64,000 bases of DNA from contig JAYJMM010000116.1 in NCBI GenBank assembly GCA_037349105.1, positions 3,162,001 to 3,226,000 on the forward strand. Direction: 5' to 3'. Both the position numbers and the translations under genes were made by a program. The notes under the pieces are model-generated. The model was not told where the DNA came from and did not search any database. It saw nothing but the letters and a program-made list of their open reading frames with translations. The stretch's first letter is position 1; every line of letters starts with the position of its first letter. The DNA is from Limnomonas spitsbergensis (Eukaryota; Chlorophyta; Chlorophyceae; Chlamydomonadales). Of the stretch, positions 49,222 to 58,600 are shown piece after piece.

Positions 49222-49636
49222 GGGGTCGGTCAGACTGCGTTGCGTTTGAGGTTGCGTTTGGCAGTTGCGTTTGGGTTGCGTTTGGCTTTAGCGTGAATCT
49301 GACGCTAAACTGGTCACACTGCGTTTGGGCAAGACGGCAGGGCAAGACGACGTCAGGGCACGGCATGGTACATTTTTGTGCGAATTCCGTCTCCCAGCGA
49401 CTCGGGGTTGATATTTCCTTACATTGTAACATATATATTGTTCGTGTCCAGCTTAAGATCAAGCTTAAGCTGGAATTCATAAAAAAATGTGAAACGCGAA
49501 ACGTCAACCCCCCCCCCCCCTGCGTTTGCGTTTCGCGTTTTGACACGTTGCGTTTGGCGTTTGGGTAGTGTGACCGGCATCGCGTTTGCACTTTTTCCTG
49601 ACGCAACCCCAAACGTAACGCAGTCTGACCGACCTC
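49222..49636. mobile_element. 415-bp MITE with PIF/Harbinger-like ends
   Basis: The left end GGGGTCGGTCAGACTGCGTT and the right end, read on the other strand as GAGGTCGGTCAGACTGCGTT, form imperfect terminal inverted repeats that extend about 35-40 bp. The element is flanked by TTA on both sides (49219-49221 and 49637-49639), the 3-bp target duplication expected of PIF/Harbinger. Internally, GGTCACACTGCGTTTGGG (about 49311) and its reverse-complement relative near 49560-49580 form a second inverted pair, suggesting nesting or subterminal repeats. It has no coding capacity. Confidence 0.8.
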
Positions 49637-49639
49637 TTA

Positions 49640-51420
49640 GTTGTTATTGTTTGGAAATATCAGGAGTTGGGGACTGCATCAATCATTGGCTGTATTGCCA
49701 AAGCATTTTGCATGGTCCAAGTCCCAACGAATATGCATGCATGCATGCTGCATAGATGCATGGTAACGTTGGGGCCAGTAGGGGGGGCATCTGGGCATGC
49801 ATGGGGGCTGCCTGCAGGCCTGCAACCATCTTCATGTCTTTTTATGCTAGTATGTAAGCCAGAATGTGCCTAAAACGAGTTTTTGACTGCAAAGTACTGA
49901 CACTCCGAGCCCGTCGTATCGAAGCGGAGCGGAGCGGACCGGAGCAGAAGCGTATCCGAATGTGCTACCTTGTTTCAGAATTACGGCGCAATTGCACAGC
50001 ACTGCTTGTAATTGAATGGAATCGTGCCCGGTAAGGGGTAATGAACAGCTACGCTGCAAGACAAACAAAACCTAAACAAACAAACCCTAAGAGGGACGTT
50101 GAAGGTATACAAATGTTCCTGCGAGAATTGGGCCTTTAGCTGCCCTGCCTGGGTAGTCTGCATGGAGGTACAATATGTGCCAGGACAATTTAGGAAACCA
50201 TTTCATCAGCGAATAGTACTCATTTGACAAGGAGTGGGTGCTTTCGGCTGTTGCGTTCTCAATGTCGCCGCCGCTCTCGGCCACGTTATCACTTTGCACC
50301 TTCCGCTACTTCCGCGTAGGTCCTGATAGACGTAGGGGGGCGTCCAAATACGCCCCCCTTTAATTTCACCGAGTGCTATTTGAGTAGCCATTTTCATTCG
50401 GTTGTCACGCCAGGTTACTTTCACAACTTTACCTTTTATCGACTCTCAACTGAGACGCAGAGGCCCCTCCACTTTGGCGTGACTACCGGTACTGGTATTT
50501 TGTAACAAGAAAGAGATTCAGTCCTAATTCCGACTCTCACAAGTGTCTACCTTCGATCAGCTAATTTTCCCACTCCCGACGTGCTGAAAGGGCCTCCAGC
50601 TCAACATACCCGCAAGTAAGCTGAACCGAATATCACCCAATCAGACGAGGCACCTGAATTTCCTGACTTGACTTATCTGTATGGTTTCATGATGATAAGG
50701 CTGCATTTTGACCCTGTAAAGGAATATCTCATTTGGCCAAGGGGCAGGTATATGAATTGCAAGCTCACCACATCTAAAACTGCGTTATGATACCAGGTCT
50801 GTGCCTTTCGACCACGTACGATCCCAGCTCTAGCATAGCCTGTCGAATCCCCCTCCGGGCCAGCCGTGCTTCGAACATGTCAACCTAAAAGGCAGGGAAG
50901 CAGGGAGTTAACTTTATTTTGGCCCCGTACTTCTCCTTACAGACTGAAGCCGTCCCTGATGACAATCTGTACAAGCGGCAAAAACGTGTCCCAAAGGTGT
51001 CACGACGTATGACTGCACCGTGCGTTTGACCGCGCCAACTGTTTTTCGGTTGGAAGTCAGCAGGTAGTAACTGTAGTTTGTGTGAACTTGAATAAGTATG
51101 AGAGCCAACCAAGGCGAATCTCAGTTCTGATTCATTACTTTTTCTTTCTTACAGCAATTCACAGCCGAGACACTCGTCCCTGTAAATACTGCTCTTGCAA
51201 GTTAATCGTCATTTTCCGGTACCAAAGTCTCTTGAGCTGACCTGGTAGTGTATCAGAATCGGAACTTCAGCTATTGTCTTCAGAGTCGACCATTGGTAGT
51301 GTATCAATCGAAACTCTCCAGCAGTATTGTTTGCTTGCCCTTTACAAAGGCATATCTACAGAGTAGTTGACTCTGTATTTTCCCACCAACCTCCACCACA
51401 ACCAGTTCATACAGTCTTCC
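49640..51420. other. No gene recognised
   Basis: Scattered short frames only. GGTAGTGTATCA occurs at 51245 and 51296, and AAACAAA-rich strings near 50060-50090. No splice chain was found. Confidence 0.4.
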
Positions 51421-51421
51421 T

Positions 51422-51703
51422 TCATGCTAACAAGTCGACCAACTGAGTAATCAGAGCAGTCTTCACTCCAAAGCAGTCACTCAGCAGTGACTCATCACCA
51501 GAAGATCTTCGACCACAATCGTCAAGGATCGTCCCAGTAGTCACGTGTACCTCTGGAAGTCGAGGCCTAGTGAAAGCTGTCAACAGTATCGAGAAAGTCC
51601 AGGTGAGTAGTGTAGAACTATCACCTGTTATCGAGCTGATATCACTGACAGGAGTCATGCGCATTATGCGGCCTAACACATTGCATGATAGATCTGCTGG
51701 CAA
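51422..51703 (-). other. Open frame of 93 codons, function unknown
   Basis: A - strand frame of ordinary composition lies downstream of, and in the same orientation as, the ORF at 51721-52521. It could be part of the same decayed mobile element. No motif recognised. Confidence 0.2.
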
Positions 51704-51720
51704 CAGGGAACTGAGTGACC

Positions 51721-52521
51721 TTACCAGGGTGCACCAGCTCGTCCTGGGTAAAAGAACTGAACCAGAGGTGGGATCATTCGTGCACGGATGCTAGATGACG
51801 CAAACACCAGGACCCATACATAGCAACCTTGGCAACCATGGATGGCCCGGTTAGCTCCGGAGCCAGCCGCTAAACTGACTGAGCGCAATACAACTAATCG
51901 CTTTTCTCTCCTCAGACGGGCTAACCACTCAAACCTAGCAGAATGGCAGTTGGTGAGGAACTCTTCCGGCACCAGGCAGCAGGCTACATGACGTGCGTAC
52001 TTTGCAGCGAAGGCGCAGACCACGTCAGCGTAGATAGCCGGAGGATTGGCAATGATGACGTGCAGCCCGTGCTCCTCAAGTAGAAACGTGTAGGTGGAGG
52101 GCTGCAAAGGGTCTGCCCGGTAGTCTGCGTTCTGGTATTCGCCGATCCCAGAGTTGGTGAGCACATGGAGAGCGCGGGGGTAAGGGTACAGATGGTTGTC
52201 CTGCAGAATTCTGGCAGCCGAACCGGTATCCTTGAACAGCAGTAAAATGCTGGGGGATAGGGACAAGTCCAGGACATTCAGAAGGGTGCTGCATTCATCG
52301 TCACTGATGATGAGAGGTGAAGGAGGAGAGTGTTGGTGGATTGGTCCACCAGGCAACCTGTTGCCCATGTAGACCGAAGCTGTCTCCCTGGCTTGCCACG
52401 CTCCAGGCGTGAGAGACTCCTGCATGGCAGTTGCCTGTTCACGGTTGCCCCAGTCGATGAAAAACTCTCTCACCTTTCCCTGTGTACCGTAACTCATATC
52501 TTGAAGTACTAGGTGTCCCAC
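51721..52521 (-). CDS. ORF of 266 codons, possible retroelement-associated methyltransferase-like protein
   Basis: A single uninterrupted - strand frame. Its middle reads LHVIIANPPAIYADVVCAFA, with an NPP motif like motif IV of N6-adenine methyltransferases, followed by HVACCLVPEEFLTN and RFEWLARLRREKRLVVL. Methyltransferase-like domains with this layout occur in algal retroelement polyproteins, as far as I recall. There are no introns, unlike every neighbouring gene, which supports mobile-element origin. It lies just upstream of the 52.6-60.3 kb gene on the opposite strand. Function is an inference. Confidence 0.35.
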   Translation of the reverse strand: MGHLVLQDMSYGTQGKVREFFIDWGNREQATAMQESLTPGAWQARETASVYMGNRLPGGPIHQHSPPSPLIISDDECSTLLNVLDLSLSPSILLLFKDTGSAARILQDNHLYPYPRALHVLTNSGIGEYQNADYRADPLQPSTYTFLLEEHGLHVIIANPPAIYADVVCAFAAKYARHVACCLVPEEFLTNCHSARFEWLARLRREKRLVVLRSVSLAAGSGANRAIHGCQGCYVWVLVFASSSIRARMIPPLVQFFYPGRAGAPW

Positions 52522-52617
52522 CCTCTCACACTTTCTCTGCCTCCCTCAGATCCTGAATTACTGCGTGTCCCATCCTCTCACACTTTTCTCTGCCTCCCCC
52601 AGATCCTGAATTACTGG
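52511..52617 (+). repeat. Duplicated 3' splice site and exon start
   Basis: GTGTCCCACCCTCTCACACT, CTGCCTCCCTCAG and ATCCTGAATTACTG recur 52-53 bp later, where the second copy continues into the real exon at 52603. Use of the first acceptor would reach a stop within about 17 codons. Confidence 0.85.
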
Positions 52618-55600
52618 GTATCCGGCGTTGGTGTCATCAACAAGTGGGCGGATGTGGGCGTCCAGTGGGGCATGGAGCTCATGTACCGCTGCATCTTCTG
52701 GGCTCTGCTCAAGGTGAAGGAGAAGCTGCGGGGTTGTGATCCGGGTCCTGATGCCCGACGCCGCCATGACCCTCAGGCTGGGCTGCATCTTCTGGGCGCT
52801 GCTCACGGTCAAGGAGAAGCTGTGGGGTTGTGATCCGGGTCCTGGTGCCCAGCGACTGCATAACCCTCAGGCTGGGCTGCATCTTCTTGGCGATGCTCAC
52901 GGTCAAGGAGAAGCTGTGGGGTTGTGATCCGGGTCCTGGTGCCTAGCGACTGCATGACCCTCAGGCTGGGCTGCATCTTCTTGGCGATGCTCACGGTCAA
53001 GGAGAAGCTGTGGGGTTGTGATCCGGGTCCTGGTGCCCAGCGACTGCATGACCCTCAGGCTGGGCTGCATCTTCTTGGCGATGCTCACGGTCAAGGAGAA
53101 GCTGTGGGGTTGTGATCCAGGTCCTGGTGTCCAGCGACTGCATGACCCTCAGGCTGGTCTGCATCTTCTGGGCGCTGCCTGCCTTGGATGGAGGGGATGC
53201 GGTGTTGACCAGAGCCGTTTGGCTTTTTGCTAGCGTGCCCAGCGCCTGGACGAGCTCCTGCCTGGGCTGGGAGATGCCCTGGTGCCCTGCGCTGCGACAA
53301 GTCACCGGCTGGGCTTGGAGGTTTAGGGCCTCCTGCTTCCTTGCTGCGTAGCCAGAGGCCATCAATGAGTTTCTGCCTGGGCAAGGCAGAGATGTGCAGG
53401 CGAGCGTCGATGCTGGCGCAGCGTCTGCTTGGCGTGGTGCACCCCTGCACTCGGTACTGGATGCCTGTGCATCCATCTGCCAATGTGCCCGTCTGCGCTC
53501 TACCAGTTTGTACTGAAGCTTGCGGCATAGACAAGAATAAAGGTTTGGTTGGCAATGCCTGCCCCATTGGAGCTGAGGGTTTTGACTCTGAGCACACACT
53601 ACCCAGGCAGAGTGCCCTGCAGTGTTTCTTTTAGCGCGCTTCAGCTACAATTCAGCTACATCACGGCCTACGGCTGTGGGGGCCTGGGGTAGCAAGTCCT
53701 CCTGCTCGGGCCACCGGCCATAGGTCGATCACGATTGTCCCATTTGGCCCAGTGGTGGCCACCGGGCGGCCCCCTACAGGTGGGCAGGTGCCTTCTAAAA
53801 GAAACACTGGTGCCCTGGTGGTGTTTTGATCCACTGAGCTTCTCCAAAAATGAATAATACTGGTGACTGCATATTTCGCTGTCAAGGTCGTGACATAAAC
53901 AAGCTTGAGAGAATGAAAGGTGTGATGCGCGTGAGCTGTCTACCTTTTGGGCATCTTTCTTCAATCGATGCTGCTTCTTTTCTGCTATTTCTAGGATTTT
54001 AGTTGCTGAAGTACATGTTGTCCAGTTGTCATCAGCCGGCATGGGTTCTTGTGTCACTAGGGCTGGTGAGCCTTTTGGCGCCCAAGGGATCGCTGCAATA
54101 TCTGTTGTCAGATTGTGCGACCCTTTGTAGAGCCAAGTCCGTTTTATAGTTTTGTTTTTGTGCTAAATTGAAGTCCCAACATTTCTCACAGAAGAGGATA
54201 GGGCCGTATATGTATATACAGCGGGGCATACTGGTATGAACGTAAGCAAGATGGCCTGAATAAACGCAGGTATTTGTGATGCAACTGTTTAGGGGAATGT
54301 GGGTCCTGTATTCTACCATTGCCAATTGGGAGCACCGGAACTTTGTCTACACTAAAACTTTTCAAATTTTGTTGGTGGTGTTCGGTTTGATCTTTTTCAC
54401 CCCTGTCAAGTTTCTTGGGGTGCTTTGCAATTTGACTAATGGGTTTCATCCTTCATCACTGGCCAGTGGTGTTTTTAATGACATCACACCTCAGGGCCCT
54501 GTTCAAAGAACTCGGCCGCATGGGCTACCAACTGTCTGGTCGGAACCTGAGGGGAGGACGAGAAAGGAAAAGTGGGGGAAAGGAAGAGGCCGGATTTATT
54601 AATATCTTAGGAAGCTGGTGCACCAAGCGATCTGCCTGGGCCTTATCCCGGGGGAGACGCATCCGCGGCCATGCTGAAGCGGTCACCGCAAACTGAAAAT
54701 TGTAGGAATCGGTTATCAAAGCAACCGCTAACCGATTGCGACGCGCTGTCAGTTTGCGTGAATGATTGAACCAGGGGATTGAACGGTTATCGTTCGCCTG
54801 AGACAGACAAACAGGCATCAGGTTTTCACTGCCACGTGAAAAATCTATGTATGTTGTCGCAAGGAGGGAATGGTCTACATCAGCCAGCGAACCAAAAAAG
54901 TGGGGCCTCCTATCATTCCGGCCATCATACATCAAATCCGAAAATACGCAACGGACTGCGCGCTTCTACCGCATATACCGCTAGTATTTTGCAGGGTGTA
55001 TTTTGGTCAGGTTGGCTCGGTGTCCTCAGTGAATGAAGACCCCACACTCGTGAAATAGCGCTAACTCCAGGCTTAAAATTACCTTATTTCCTGCAATACC
55101 GGTATTGATCTTGCTAAAGAGCACCTTGTGGCTTGGCCTGACTGGAGCCTTCAGCTAGCCACACATCAGCCCAGCTGGGCTCTTCTGACGGAGCTCTTGC
55201 AGCCACCAAGTACCAACACCCTGGCCGTCAACCATTTCGTCAAAATCCTTGTTTAAATTGAATCAATTGGCTTGAGGTCAGCCGACGTCCACTCCATGAC
55301 TCATGACGCAGCATTCCAGGTGCAGCAGGACAGGCTGGCGGTGTCTTTCTTGGGAGGGTTGATTCAGCTACTATTCAGCTACATCACCTCCTATTGCCGA
55401 GTGGGGGCGTGGGGCTTGTGCAGCTACCCTAGCAACTTGGGCCACCCGAAGTTGGCCGGTCACAGTTTGATGCCTTTCTGGTCCCTGTATGGACATGAGC
55501 TAATAGTGAGCTAGGCAAGAACCTGGTGACAGATCATGATCGTTCCAAGCGAGCGTCAGCTGCCTCACTGGGGCATGAATTGATTGATCTGTTGCACGCC

Positions 55601-58600
55601 ATGCTGTGCATCCTCTAGCACTTTCCACTTGCACCAGGTGTACATGGTGGTTCGCGGATTTTAATTCAGCTGCCCTGATAGCCTGCTGCACATCATGTCG
55701 CACATCTTGCTGCAAGCCTGCGAGCGCTGTTTTGTTCATGCGCATCCTGCTGCGCAACCTGCTGCATCTCCCTGTTGCGACAGGCGGACGTGTCTGCTGT
55801 CGGCGTCTACATTGGCAGCCCTTAGAACCTGTTGCTCTTACCTGTTGCACCAGGCCAGCAGAGGCCAAATCAGCGTCCCCCAAGTCCCATCACACTTCCC
55901 TGTCGCACGTTCTTGTCGCAACAGGCATATGCCGAAAAGGTCAGAGGAGGCTATGCCAGCGGCCCCAAGACTCTCAGAATGGCTGTAGATAACTACTACA
56001 TCCTGCTGTACAAGAATGCTGCTGTACATGAATCCTGTTGCACATGCATCCTGTTGCACCAGGCGTACAACGGCCCCAAGGACTTCTGGACCGTTGCGGA
56101 TGATATGCAAGACTGCTGCGCTGGCAAGGGTGGCGGTCACTGCGACGAAGAGTACAGCGTCGGCGGGGGAAGGCACAATGGCATCAGCAGACCTAGTGGA
56201 TCTAGCGGATCTAGTGGATCTAGCGGATCTGATAGATCTACGAGGGTTTTGCCTCCGGGAACTCCTGGATCTCCATCAAAATACAGGAAAACCTTGTCAA
56301 CCGGTAGAGGTATCTTCCAACGGCTTCCCTCCCTCTTTAAGCCCAAGCCCTTGTGAGTACAGGAGTACAGCGGGAAATGGGTTTGAGTAAAGAAAATTGG
56401 CATATAGAGGTGTCTTTGAAATGGCTCTCATCCATCTCCAAGCCCTTGTGGGTGAAAAAGTAATTGTGCATCAGGAAGTGGGTTCAAGTAGAAGGAATCG
56501 ACATTTAGGGAGTCCTGACGTGTTAAAATACCCTAAACCATTGCCAACATCCCAAAACCTGAAAGCAAGGTATCTTCTGGTGGTCTCTCCACTGGATTGG
56601 CTCCTATTCAAGCTCACAGGAAATAGCTGGTGACAGGTCAAGGTGTTCAGATGTTCTGATCAGGAGGGCTGCCTTAAGGGTTTATCCATGCACCTTGTGC
56701 CGCTATCCAGGTGATGCCTTACCCTCCACACCCATGCACCTTTATCTACGGTGCAATTGTTTGTGAACTCTTGCACCAACCTTTATGTTAGCCCTGGGCA
56801 GGTTGGTCCCTCTAGAGGTGCACCAAAGTGCACTCTGTTACCCACCACATTAATAATGCTAAAATTTGTCAGGTTCTGACAGCTCACCGAAAGATCACCG
56901 CAACCTTGCACGGCGCGGGTGGGGGGGGGGCTGCCTTCAAGTGCCTCCCCCCCCCACCCGCAACCTTGCACTGGTTCTTTCGAGCTTTCGTTAATACCTT
57001 TGGGGCCTTTGCAAATGAACCCTTTCTGCAAGTCCCATGCACCCAGTTATTGTTTAAATGTACACACCCATGCACATTGTTCCGCCATGCAGGCGTCACC
57101 TAACGTTCCATGCCCATGCACCTTCCTCCGCCATGCAGGTATCTGGTTCTGACTGCTTTCCTGCTGACCGCCACCACCTGGTACTGGGCTTTCAACGAAG
57201 GGACTGAGCGGGCTCGGCACAATGGAGGTGGACACCGGCTCAGTGAGTCTGAGAAGTAAGTTTGAAAAATGTACATTAAATTGAGGGCCTGCTATCTAGC
57301 CAGGACTTGATCGTACATGATGCCAAGCAGAGGTATAGCTTGATTTTTTGCTTGTTGTTTGTGACACGGGGAAGAATGCGCGTATCCCGTACGGGCAGGT
57401 CTAAGTGCCTATACCTAAGGATCTTTTAAATATCACGAAGGGTTGGAAGCCACACGTAGTTAATTATTCTTACTTGTGGCTTGGCGTGAGATGAGTTGAC
57501 TCATGACCAACTGGCTTTTGGCTTATGGCTGGAGACCAGAGGCCCCATGTGAGGCCAGCCCTGTTGCTTGGGCCTGCCTGTGCCTGTGGGCCGGTCAAGC
57601 CTTAGCCCCAAGAGAGCCTCCAGCAAGCTTCTAGCCACTTGCTGAAGTTGGACTTCAAAGCTGGAAAGGGTCAGCAGGGGGGAGGGGGTCACACGCTGAG
57701 GGATACGGAGAGGTTGGTAGGACAACCCTCCCCTAATGACAGGGCCATCGTGCTTGTGCGCGATTTGTGATGCTCTCTGTCAGGGCAGAGACTGAGGCAT
57801 GCTAGAGGGTTGGTATTGTCCCCTGCTATTGTCTTGTAAGAAAGAATAAATTAAGGAAGGAATTAAGTGGAGAAGTTAATAAAATTTACAGATGAATAGA
57901 TCAATAAATAATTAACTTTCATCACCTAAACAGGCAACCTCGTCAATCCCTCACCTCCCCTCCTTTGTTCCAGCATGATGTTCATTAATAGTACGGAATA
58001 CGGTATATGGTATACGGTGCAACTTCTGCCTCAAAACAGCTTCAACACAACACTTTTCTCCCATCGTTTGCAATGTTATGGTGCAGAGAAAATTATCAAG
58101 ATGTAAAAATCCCAAGTTTGGATCCAATTTCGCGCATGAAGCTCACTTCTGCCGCATTTTAGTGTCAAGAAATATTCCCGAAGATCACTTACTTACGTGT
58201 CCCAGACAGTCTCTATGCCCCCAACACGTTCCCGGTGGCCCAAGCAGCAGGGCTTGCTACACCAAGCCCCCTCGGCTGTCGGGCACGATACAGCTTACAT
58301 TTCCGAAGCGTACCCCCTGAAAAATAGCTGTCTTCACCCTGACAGTCTCCATGCCCCCAACACATTTCATATGCTGCCATGCAGTACAGCAATTACTGTG
58401 GTACAAAGTCGGCAACAACTCCCGCTGCCTCCCTTGCTGGTCTCAGGATGACGTTCCAGACGGACTTCATGCCCCCGGAGAGGTTTGCCGCCATGCGTGA
58501 CAGTCTCAAGGAAAGCCCCCTGGCCTTCGTGGGCAACGACCTCAACAAAGAATTATTTGGTAAGCATTTTTGTTTGTTGCCGTCGAGGATTACCGGTACA

